Positions 36,601 through 48,600 of a DNA stretch of 64,000 nucleotides are shown here, piece by piece (within the stretch, counting starts at the first letter, position 1; every line of letters starts with the position of its first letter). The notes below the pieces were generated by a model. The model was not told where the DNA came from. It was given only the letters and a program-made list of their open reading frames with translations, and did not search any database. Origin of the DNA: Ottelia alismoides (lineage: Eukaryota; Streptophyta; Magnoliopsida; Alismatales; Hydrocharitaceae); contig JAZKJV010000390.1 in the NCBI GenBank assembly GCA_037367405.1, forward strand, positions 248,001 through 312,000. Direction: 5' to 3'. Position numbers and translations under genes: made by a program.

Positions 36601-39600
36601 CATGTATGCCATCAGTTAAGAGGTCCCCATCCTTTCTTGTTTTGTAGGCCGGAGTTTTCATGTGAGCCATAGGGACTCCAGAGTAGAGGACCATTCCCTA
36701 TGTCATGTTGGCAAGGGTTTTCATGTGGTATCATAGGGACACCAGAGTAGTGTACCATTCTTTGAGCCAGATGGGAGAGACCCAGTTCTCCGACGAGGAG
36801 ACTTTTTCTGACTCCATTCTCCAGCGACCGTGGACTCCGACGAGGATTGCACAGCCACGACCCATTTTCAGTTCGATCGTTTTCAGAGATGGAGCAGTTG
36901 TCCACATGTGGTGGCGGGCCAGAGTATTCCGACGAGGAGACTCACTTTCCTATTGCAATGACTCTAACAGGTGCAATTCAGAGCACATGCTCTCCGACGA
37001 GGAGATTCAACATACTTACACTCCAGCCCGTTCATCCTCCTCACCTGCACGGCATGAGAAGCAACGTCCTCGACAACAACAATGGTGCGCGTTGGGTTGA
37101 TATTGTCCGTAGTGTCTTGTAGCATGAGTTGAGTTTCTTTCTGTTTGTCCAAGCTGAGCATTGCGTGCTCAAGCTTGAGGGAGAGTGTTGGAGTATTTGT
37201 TATATGCGTCGCATGTATGGGAGATGGGTAAATGAATCTCTCCAGGATTCATTTACCCCATCCAAGAGTTTAGTCCCACATCTACCAGTGGTGGGACTTG
37301 GATGCTCTGTGGAGGCTATATAAGGAGCCCCAGACCTCCTGTATCAGATGAGAAAAAGCAATGAAGCATATGCCCCTTTGAGGGCTTCTCCCGTGGTTTC
37401 ATCCCGCTCCTCACGGAGTAGGGTTCCACGTAAAATCCCGCTGTGTTCTTATTGTTCTTTATCTTTTTCCATGTTTTCGCTTCCGCTTCCTATTTTCTAA
37501 CAGACACCCTCAAAGATCATAGTATATCTATAATGATAGTGTTATGCATTGTTTGGTCTGAGTTGTTTCTGCCTTCACTTAAATCTGTTTTGGGTAATTT
37601 GAAGTTTGTGTTCATACTAAAATTCCATTGAAAACTATTTCTTTAATTCTATATGCCATATGCTAAAAATGAATTTGCTAGCTTGGTCATTGCTGATATT
37701 CAAGGAGCCCAAAACACCAGTCTGATACAAGTTTAACAGGACTATGATGCCTTTTGTATCATCTACTTTCTAGTCTTCTTTAATATCAACATAGAGATTC
37801 AACTTGAGGCTTAGTTTTCTTGGTTATCAAATGCCGTCTATAGAAACTTCTGTTAGTTTATCGTGATAGCTTGGAAGTATTTTTTCTTTAAGATTATGTC
37901 TCCATTCTCACAATTTTTTTCATCCGAATTTCTGATTTGGGTATCATTCTTTCAGGTGAATGAAGAATACTTGCGAACACTTGAAACATTAAGTAAGAAA
38001 ATAAAGTTCGTTGAAGTTGATACTATGGTTAAGACGTCCAAGGCTCTCAAGGATGTCCAACCTGAGATGGAAAGACTTCGACAAAAGGCTGTCTCCAAGG
38101 TTATTGTGATTATACAATCCTTGTATTGCAATCAGGGGACACCATTTTATAAATTTGGATCTCGAGTTTTGTGGTTCGGGGGAGGGGTTTAGCATATCTA
38201 AATAGCTGGATATTTCTTTGGAGTCATGGAGGCAATGTTGGAATATCACTGAATAACATAGTGTGTATATATATTATTACTGTGTTTTGGTCATGTTGAA
38301 TTTTGTGTAAGCTCATTTCTTACTCATCATTTATCCCGAATCAAAAGGCTTGTATTTGCAGAGAATATAGTAGAATCATATCTGTTGATAAGACCACACA
38401 GTCGTGATCATCTAGAAAATGATTCTAGTTCAACATTTATCAAAATACGAGATAATCTTGTTAAAATATTAGCAACAGCTGGACAGTTTTCTGTCCTCTG
38501 TGGAACCTGTTGCATTGAATCGTTGGTTTATTACTGGGAGAGTTAACCCCCCCCCCTCCCCCCCCCCCCAAAAAAAAAAGGGAAATTGAATTCCTCTGCT
38601 TGTGAGTGTTGGGAGCTGTCTGATTGGTTCTTCCATTTGCAGATTTTAGGCACCCTTCTCGAAATGGAACATCAACCTATTTTTAATGGTTCACTAACAA
38701 AACAACTATTCCAAATAACCTCCTGGTGTTTTTCTGGATTGTGTTGCAACAATCGTTCTCTTATAAGAATTTGTGATTTGATACTACAGAAGTTTAGTTT
38801 ATGTTTCTGTATCGTTTATTTATTGTTCTTTTCGTTTGTCTACCATATGTAATTTGCCCATATACCTCTCCCTATATAAGAGAGTCTAGGGCTCAAGGAA
38901 TAAATACAATGTTTATTTTTCCCAACATGGTATCAGAGTGACGGTCCTAGACCGGAGTTCTCGTACCTAACCCTAAACCTAGCCCTCCACCTTGCCGCCC
39001 CCCTCGACGTGCCGCCTCTACGCGCGTGCCCTCGACGCGCCGCCTCTCCGCGCGCTGCCTCCCTTGCGCGCTACCGCCACGCACGCAACCCCTTCGCGCG
39101 CCGCCTCCACGCGTGCGGCTGTGCGCCGCCTTCCCGCGCGCCGACTGTACGTGCGCCACCTGCCCGTGCGCCGCCTGCCCGTGCGCCGGCTGTCCCTAGG
39201 GTTCGGTTGTCATCTTCATAAGGGGCTCTCTGCTCGCCTCCAAGTTGATGGGTTTGGTTGCATAGAGGTCTACACGTGCAACTAAACCTAATCATGTCTG
39301 TGTAGACCAAGACTTATCTTGTTTGCATCCCTAGTTTTCCCAGTCAGAATGTCAGAAAGCAAGATCGAGATCCCCACTACATGCACCTTCAACGGTCCTG
39401 CGCCTATTGTGAAGATGGATGGATCCAACTATGAGTTATGGGCCATGCAGTTCATGAGCCTAATGAAGTCGATGAGTAAGAAACATATTCTTACCGAGGA
39501 TGAGCCAGAGGAGAAAACAGGGTTGTATGCCTCATGGGAGGTTGATGACGCATATGCTCAGGTCTGGTTATCTGGTACCATGATTCCAGACATTGCTAAT

Positions 39601-42600
39601 GATGTCTTGCATCAACCTACTACCAAAGCCACGTGGGACATTCTTGCCGCCACGTATTCACAAGCCAAGAATTAGACAAAAATCCTACAGCTCCAGCATG
39701 ACATCTTCACGATAAAGCAAAATGGTCGACCCCTGCATGCTCACTACACTGCATTGAGGAGAATGTTTGAGAGGCTTCACAGTTTCATGCCTCTCACGTC
39801 TACTCCAGAACAATTGAAGATATATCGGAATGCGACGATGGTGGGAGTCTTTCTAGCCTCTCTTGACTCAGTATGAGGCGGCTTCTTCTCAGATTCTGGC
39901 AGATGCTACCATTCCTCCAATAGAGGAGGCCTTTCGGCGATTGATCCGAATCAATATCTCAAGCCCTACTACTGTGCCAAATTCTTCTGCTATGGCAGCC
40001 TCTAGAGGAAGAGACAAACCACGTGGTAGGGTTGGCCGTGGTCGTGGATGTAACATCCGGATCCGAATGAACTGAAGCTCATGTCAAGAAAAGGATGTTG
40101 CAAGCAAGTTTGGATCTCTAAAGTGGAGATATTCAAAGGTAGATATCTCTCTTCACTTTACTTTCATTAAATTCAATGCTGAAGTTTCTAATTCAGTTTT
40201 TTTTGTTGCTATCCATCAGGTATTTTATCTATTGTTGTATGTTAGATAAAGCCACAAAATCCCTCCAAACTTAGAGGATCAAAGGTACAATCTTTAACCC
40301 TCCTCTTGCTGCCTTCCATGCATGATTCAATACCTTAAATTACCTCTGAAATTAGATGAGAATGTGAAATTTTACATGGAATTCATTAAAACTTTTCAAC
40401 AATTACATATGCTCTTGATTTCTTAAAATTTTGAGGATAAAAATTTGGGTTTAGCATGCAAATTAACCTAAGTTCAAGCCATTAATTAGCTAGAATTTTT
40501 AGCACAGAAAAATATAAATTTGGGGAAAATGACATGCATTTTCTTATGAAATCCTGAGAAGGATGAAGCAATTCATAAATAAAGAATCTAATATAAGTAA
40601 CCGAGCCTCTAAAGTTCCTAAAAAAAACTCAACCTCAAATCTAGATGACTTACCTTTATAATTGAAAGCAAGACTCCTATTAGTCAACTGCATGTTCTTT
40701 ACATCAAGGACATGCTCAATTACTATTTTTAATGATAAAGAGATTCCTAAAGTCGATCATAAGATACTGATGCATTTATGACTAAAGATGCATTATTTTT
40801 GGATGAAATCCTAATAAGGATGATGTCAATGCTTATAGACTGAACATAATTCATATCAAAATAATGTCGTATCCCCCAACAGATGAGCTGTAGGCAACAA
40901 CTCGAGATTGTGAGTTATTCTAAACATAACAAGCATTAGACCACACCAACGAAGAATTCCAACAACTAACATGGAGGTTCACAGAGTGATTGTTATGAAC
41001 TTGCTCGAAGAGATAATCATGTGCCATTAACCTCCATATGTTTGGTCCAAGGTAGAAAACAATATTGTATCTATGAATAATGCAGTATAATATCATAATT
41101 TGGTTGCATTGATAGAGGCTCCTATAAGAACATATGCCTTAAGGATCTATCTAGATAGCTTTTACTGTTGCTTGAGTCGCAATGTGAGGAGGTTTCATCC
41201 AGGTTGCAAACTAAAATTTGTCATGGGTTTCTTGTCTACAGGAAAACCTGTATAATATACATATGCACAAACGGTGAAACCCAGAGATTCCTTGCTGAGG
41301 AAATCATATCTATATGTGTAGCATTATAACAACATCCTAGAGTGACCCATGAACTAATCTACTTTGCTATCTACACGAGCAATGTCCAAGCAATTCACAG
41401 TGATATGTAATAGCTTCTCGATAACCCTTTATATTATATAACATTGACATCTTATGAGTAATCATCTTTCAAATATTAGAACTCTTCTCTCAAAGTCAAC
41501 AAATGATTTCTCAAGATCTTTACGAATAAGAAATCATCAATCGATTGATCATTATGTATAGTCTACTATTCATACAATCTATTATATATAGGATGTTATG
41601 GCAAATGATCAGAAAACACCCCTCCTTTGATGTCTCAACTGGAACTGGTACAATTGAGATATGATTCTTTTTAGGTACCATATAAAACAAAATGATAAAG
41701 ACTAGCTAGATCCATATCCAAAGCATAGATGGTGATCTTATGATTTTAGAAATAATAAGATGTGACCACAAAGACCGATCATCTTCATAAATTAATCTTT
41801 TAGGTATACTCTACTATTTATACATATCATCAAAGATAGGTAGTGGTAAAATACCTAGAATTGTAAAGTCGACCATTGGAGAGGTTGAGAAATGATGGGG
41901 TAGATGAATAAGTGAAATCAATGCTGAATCAGTTATATCAATAAGATCGTTGATAAAAAAAGACATAGATCTGTACAGTCAACCACAACAGAGATTGAGA
42001 AAGGTTGAGGAATCAAGTCAGCGTTGGTGATTCATTGATGACTAATAATTAAGAGTGCAGTCATGGTGACCTTTACGCCTGACTGTGCGAGGGTGCGGTG
42101 ACCCTCAGCTGGGCGGGAGATTAGGAAGCCAGTTAGGGCAGTGGCCGCTTAGTGCGCGGGTCTAGGATCCCAGTCTTTTTCTCGGTTTTCTCGCGAGCGC
42201 TCGCAGTTTTACGCCTCTCTGGGATCCACAGGTTTTCTTTTAAAGACCAATTCCGCTGACCCTTGTTCTTTAGGGTACCTAGGCTAAAGGACCCTTGGTT
42301 TTTAGTTTTTCGAGCTCGTTAGCCCGTACCGGTCGGGCCGGTTTTTCTTTTAGAGCGACTTTTCTAGAGAGTCTCTCTCACCCGTCTCAGTGGCGTAGTT
42401 TTGGAGTAGACCTATCCCTCTATTGGACCGCCCTTCCAATTAAAGGGCGAGACGGAAGAGCCTTTTGTAGGCTACTTCACCGCTTGAGTTTTGTTTATTT
42501 TTCACCAGCAGACTTGGCGATGCTACATCCGAATCATCCATGTATACATCTGAATCCTCTATGGCTACATCTGAATCAGTTACAATTGAATTTGGAGTTA

Positions 42601-45600
42601 CATTTGAGATTGGATTGAGTCACAAATGAGTTTGGCTAAAGTTGAGATGAATTACAGTTGAGTTGGTTGTGGTTGAGCTTAGTTTCCATTAAGCTAGTTA
42701 CTGTTCCGCCAGTATTTCCTGATGAAGAGAAAAGATCAATTTATGAAAATCATCCTTATCAGACTACGAGCAACTACTACAGTTGATTGAATTAGCTAGT
42801 GGACGTGTTGGGAACATAGTTAGGATGCATTTTACTCCACCGCATGCCTACGGAGGCACCCCAACCCTAAGGCTTCTTTACTGCCTTAGAGTCACAGTGT
42901 GAGGTCTTATCTAGACCAAGACCACAGACTATCCACTAAGCTTGAGAAATTCAATATGAAAAGAATCAAAACATCAGACTCATCATCTATACTCACTATG
43001 GTCTATCCTCATGACTCACAAACATCAAAAGAGACCCGAATCATCTCGACCATGTCAATCATTAAATACTTAAGATATCATGATCATTTCTATCGGGTCG
43101 TTGTTGATAAATTGACCAAATCAACCCATTTCATGCCATTGAATAAATCATTGGAACATGAAATTGATGGGGAAGAATGGAAATCATATACAATTTTATT
43201 CTGGAGTCACATCTTAGAATCATAGTATGAGGTCACACTCAGATCAAGATCCCAGATTGTCCACCAAATCTGATTGATTAGATAAAAAACAAGAACAAAG
43301 ACTCAACATCCACATCTCAAGATCCATTAAACATGATTTATAATTAAATAAAAGGTGACAGTTTAAATATGGATCTTATAATCTTTGTATAAAAATGATT
43401 AATATGGGTAATTAATGTAGGATGAGTAGAATGGGGTTTTACATACCAAACAACTTGAAAGCATGTTTCAATGCAAGTAGATCTAAAAATTTAATTGTCA
43501 AAGCCCCTTTTACTTGCTTTCTTTTGGAGCCACTAAATTTCCTGTTATTTTTAATTAATTAAGATTTACTCAACATTTGTTGATGTTCTTTTCTCCCTAT
43601 TCCATGGATTGCAGGCATAATACCTGCACCGTTGTATTGGGAGAGTTGAATGTCAGTTTCTGAAGCAAAACATACCAGGTATGCATGCTATAGTTTGTTC
43701 AAGATATTTATGCTTTTATTTATCTTCTGATAAAATTGGGATACATGTATATAATGCAATTTCTGTTGTTACATGTTAACTGCTATGGAATTTATGCAAT
43801 ATAATTGTGACATAGTATAGTTCTGTGGCTTATTAGTTAAATTGTGAATGCCATTCGTAAAAAATTTTTTTCCCTAATTTTAAGAACTAAAATGTGATCT
43901 TTAGTGAACATGATAATACGGCTGATATGTAAACGGGTATCCCAGATCCGAGAAGGGTCGGGCCTCACAGTGGATTACAATGCACTTATTGTCGTCGGAT
44001 TGGTCATACAGAAGACACATGCTACTCTAAGCATGGTTTCCCAGCATCTGCCCGTGCAACAGAACAAATACAACATCATGGTGCTATGCCAGCGTCGGAT
44101 CCACGATATGATGACCTAGTGTCTCGTCTACGTGATATCATGCCACCAGCTAGTACTCCTCCACCAATTTCAGAGAGCAGCTTGGACGTTGCTGCTAATG
44201 CAAAAGCTAGTTCCTCAGGTAGTGCTCATACTTCTGCTTTCTACTAGGTTTCACGAACCTCAGAATGGATTGTAGATTCAGGCGCCACACATCATTTGTG
44301 TGGAGATAGACACCAACTCACATCCTACAGGGAAGTTTCCCCAGGAAGGACCGTCATTATAGCAGATAGGACTCATTCTCCCATCACAGGACAGGGACCA
44401 GTCGTCTTAATACCTTCCATGCAGTTGCAGAATATGCTCCATGCTCCTAATTTCTCAATGAATTTACTGTCAATTAGTCAGATTACTAAGGATCTACATT
44501 GTCGAGCGATATTTGACCCATCATCTCTTGTGTTTCAGGACATTCTCACGGGCAACGTGATTGGACATGGCTGTGAGCAAGGCGGGCTGTATCGACTAGT
44601 CCATACACCTTACGTTGGAGCATCACCCCATTCCACTGGACCTGTCTCACCTTACTTATGGCATCTGCGATTTGATCACCTTCCGTTTCAGAAACTGCGT
44701 CAAGTCCTTCCTCAGATCTCACCCCGCTCGCCGTTCGATTGTGAAGCTTGTCAGTTAGGGAAGCATCATCGGTTTGTCTTCCCTAGTCGTCAAAGTCGGA
44801 GCAATAGCTCTCCATTTGAGTTTTTTCATATTGATATTTGGGGTCCAAGTCATGTCCCAGATCATCAGGGACACAAGTTCGATTTAGTTGCTGTGGATGA
44901 TTTCAGTCGTTTGTCTTGGGTTTTTCTGTTTTAAAGAATAAATCTGAAACGGGCATCACTATTATGAATTTTATTAAAGAAGCACAAGATGTATTTTTTC
45001 TTTCTATCAAGATTGTGAGAACTGATAATGCCCTTGAATTATGTACTCGAACATTATCTCAATTTCTTTCATTCCATGGCATTCTTCATCAAACGTCTTG
45101 TGCCTACACGTCCCAACAGAATGGTGTTGCAGAAAGAAAACACCGCCACTTTCTTGATGTCACTCGTACGCTTCTTGTCCAGAGTTGTGCTCCACACTCG
45201 TTCTGGGGGCGATGCGGTTCTTACTGCATGTTATCTCATTAACTGCATGCCCTCGTCTGTGTTGGGGGAGAAGATACCTTTCTCCCTCGTTTTTCACAAC
45301 AAGGAATTGTTTTCCCTCACTCCATGTGTCTTTGGGTCTGTGGCTTTCGTTCACCAGTTGTCTCCAGGGGTTGACAAGCTCTCTCCTAAGGCTGTCGAAT
45401 GTGTTTTTGTCGGGTATTCCGGGACTCAAAACGGGTATCGTTGTTATGATCCGTTGCGTCGGAAATATTATGTCAGTGCAGATGTCATGTTTTTTGAGTC
45501 AGTCATGTTTTTCTCTCCTATAAGTGACAAATTGGTGCCATCAGATATAAATGATGAAATGTATATTCCTCCTCCACCCTTGTATGCGCCACAACAAGCT

Positions 45601-48600
45601 CCTACATCTCCACCACCGTCATCCCCATCACCACCACCATCTCCACACCGCCACCACCTCTACCACCGCCCACATCTTTGGTTCCTCCTCTACCACGCCA
45701 CTATAGTCGACGGCCAACCCCTGCTCATAATCATGGTCAATCATCAACCATGTCCCAGGTTTGTTCTGATAACACTATTTCTAATGATAGGAGTGATGAC
45801 ATTTTTCAGCAAGAACATGTAGGGGATAACATGGATGTTGGTACAACTGATGCAGATCTTGATTTGCCGATTGCACCGAGGAAGCAGAAGAGGTCATGTG
45901 CGTCATATCCGATTACTTCTCATGTTACCTTTGAGCGTCTGACAGGAGATTTCAGGAAATTTGTAGGTGCTTTATCTGCTGTGAATATTCCAAGGACTCA
46001 CCAGGAAGCATTAGCTGATAGTAGATAGCGTCTGGCTATGGAGGAAGAGATGGCCGTCCTTCAGTCGAGAGGTACTTGGAGTCTTATTCCAGCTCCTACT
46101 GGGGAATCTATTGTGAGTTGCAAGTGGGTGTTGACGGTGAAGCAGATTGCCGATGGCAGTATTGATAGGTACAAGGCTCGACTGGTTGCTCGGGGCTTTA
46201 CTCAAACGTATGAGGCAGACTATCTTGACACGTTTTCTCACGTTGCTCGACACAATACCTTATAGATTCTTTTATCTGTTGCTGTGATTCGAGATAGGCT
46301 CCTGTTTCAGTTAGATGTCAAAAATGCATTTTTATATAGTGATCTTCAGGAAGAAGTTTACATGCAGCATCCACCTGGGTTTACTGTTGAGGGGGAGTGT
46401 GTACAGGTATGCAGGCTTCATAAGGAGATCTATGGCCTAAAGCAAAGCCCAAGAGCTTGGTTCCGGAAACTCTCAGATTTGTTTGAGAAGCAAGGGTTCA
46501 AAAGGTCAAATGCAGACCATTCGCTCTTTGTAGAGAGGACATCCAGAGGTACGACTGTCATTATGGTGTATGTTGACGATATACTCATTACAGGAGGTGA
46601 TATGCAAGGAATAAAAATAGCAAAAGAATTCTTAGCCCGTGAATTCGTTACCAAGGATCTAGGATTGCTTATTTCCTTGGATTGGAGTTTGCTAGAAATG
46701 AATAAGGACTCGTGATGACTCATAGGAAATATGTCACTGACTTGCTAAGTGACACAGGTATGCTTGGGTGTCGACCTGCTTCTACACCAATGGATCCAAG
46801 CATGAAGATGCATGATGATGATACTGAAGAGGTTGACAAAAGAAGGTACAAAGAACTGGTAGGGAGGCTTCTTTATGTTACTATTACCAGACAAGATATT
46901 ACATTTGCAGTAAATAAAGTGGGCCAGTTTATGGAGCAACCTCGCCAGGTACACATGGACGCCATACATATGATACTAAGGTACTTAAGTCATCTCCAGG
47001 TGCAGGATTGATGTTTAGAAAGAAGGGCACTATTATGCAGACTATGCAGGATGCCCGAAGGATAAAAAGTTTACATCAGGCTTTGCTATATTCGTTGGGG
47101 AGTTACTTGTCTCATGGAAGAGCAAGAAGCAAACAGTAGTTGCGAGATCTAGTGCTGAATCAGAGTATAAAGCTATGGCCCAAGCATGTGCAGAAGTGAT
47201 GTGGGTTCGCGCAGTTCTGACAGATCTACATATAGATGTTCCTCTTCCCATGTCACTAGAATATGACAATCAGGCTGCATTATTCATTGCAAACAACCCT
47301 GCATTTCACGAGAGGACGAAGCACATTGAGGTGGATTGCCATTATATCCGTGAAATGATCCAGAAAGGTTTCATTTCTACAACCCATGTCAACTCAGGAG
47401 ATCAAACGGCATACATTCTTACCAAAGCCTTACTTCGGGGTTCCTTCCAGAAGTGCCTATCCAAGATGAGCATGATAGATATCTATGCTCTATCTTGAGG
47501 GGGAGTGTAGAAGTTTAGTTTATGTTTCTGTATCGTTTATTTATTGTTCTTTTCGTTTGTCTACCATATGTAATTTGCCCATATACCTCTCCCTATATAA
47601 GAGAGTCTTGGGCTTAAGAAATAAACACAACGCTTATTTTTCCCAACAGATACAACTACAACTCTAGTCAGAGTTTGTGAGTTCTTTATGTATGCCTTCA
47701 CAAGAAGTGCAGGAGTACTTGTTTCTCTTGCATTGTGATTGTTCTTTCGAGTTTCAAAAATTTTGAACTAAAATCTAGTTTTTGTGCTAAATGAAACAGA
47801 AATTAAGTTTTCATAAAGGTTGCTGCCTATGCTATTCCTGACAGAACTGCGATTTCAAGCTGAAAAATTGCAAGTGCAGTCCTGCAGTTAATACTTGATG
47901 TAACAGAATTCGGGCAGACAAGTTTATCTGATGCTTCATGAATGAGAAATAATTGATAGAATTTTAAATTTGTAATTATCATAAGTTAGACAGTTTTCTG
48001 AATTTTTTCGAGGAAGCGGTTTTCTATACTTGCATCTTGTGTATATACTATATGCTCCTCTTCCTCAATCTACAACCGAACAGTTGGCTCAATCTCTAAT
48101 TTTGGTCCAGGTATTTGAGTTCTTGGTTCAAAAGCTTTATGCTTTGAGAAAACCTAAAACAAATATCCAGATCCTTCAGCAAAGTGTCCTTCTAAAGTAC
48201 AGGTATTTTGCTTTATGTGGAGTTCTATAAATACCTGAGTACTTGTTATGTAATTCAATTAAGGTGTGTTGATTTTTGAGCATTTTTTGTTGAGTACTTG
48301 TTATGTAATTCATTTAAGGTGGGTTGATTTTTGGCATTTTTTGTTGTATGTTTATTAATTAGTTTATTTCGGACTGTTTAGGTATGCCATCGTTTTCCTA
48401 AAAGAACATAGCAAGGAAATATACTCGGAGATTCGAGCCGCCTATATCGATACAATGAATAAGGTATTGTGCAGTCTCTACAAGGCAACTATTTTGTGCA
48501 TGATGTTGGCCACTAATAGCAAAGGAACAAACTTCTAGTAGAGCTTCATATTCTTCTTGGTTCTGTTTATATCATGCACTTGGCCTAATCTTGTAAATGT

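Larger units (their letters stand above)
35087..37502 (+). mobile_element. Non-autonomous LTR element, 2.4 kb, plus strand
   Basis: LTRs 35087-35402 (316 bp) and 37186-37502 (317 bp), TGTTGGAGTAT...TTTTCTAACA, differ at about a dozen positions. TSD GACAC (35082-35086, 37503-37507). PBS TGGTATCAGAGCGG abuts the 5' LTR and GAGGGAGAG precedes the 3' LTR. The 1.8-kb interior has no protease, integrase or RT motif. It has short ORFs and several degenerate CTCCGACGAGGAGA repeats (36790-37010). The LTRs match those at 11460-13831 reversed (TAGTCCCACATCTAC, GGCTATATAAGG). It must depend on an autonomous copia partner in trans. Confidence 0.88.
38785..47648 (+). mobile_element. Older Ty1/copia element, split by a nested insertion
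   Basis: LTRs 38785-38927 and 47506-47648 (143 bp each) differ at about 8 positions, and the TSD is GATAC (38780-38784, 47649-47653). The PBS TGGTATCAGAGTG follows the 5' LTR and GAGGGGGAG precedes the 3' LTR. The coding region is a relative of the young element at 15311 (same gag start, same domain order) but carries stops and frameshifts. It is interrupted in gag by a 3.9-kb element. Sense orientation to VPS52. Confidence 0.92.

Noticed and set aside
38547..38579. Functional C/A homopolymer tract
   Set aside because: A simple homopolymer run in an intron; its exact length is probably a sequencing uncertainty.
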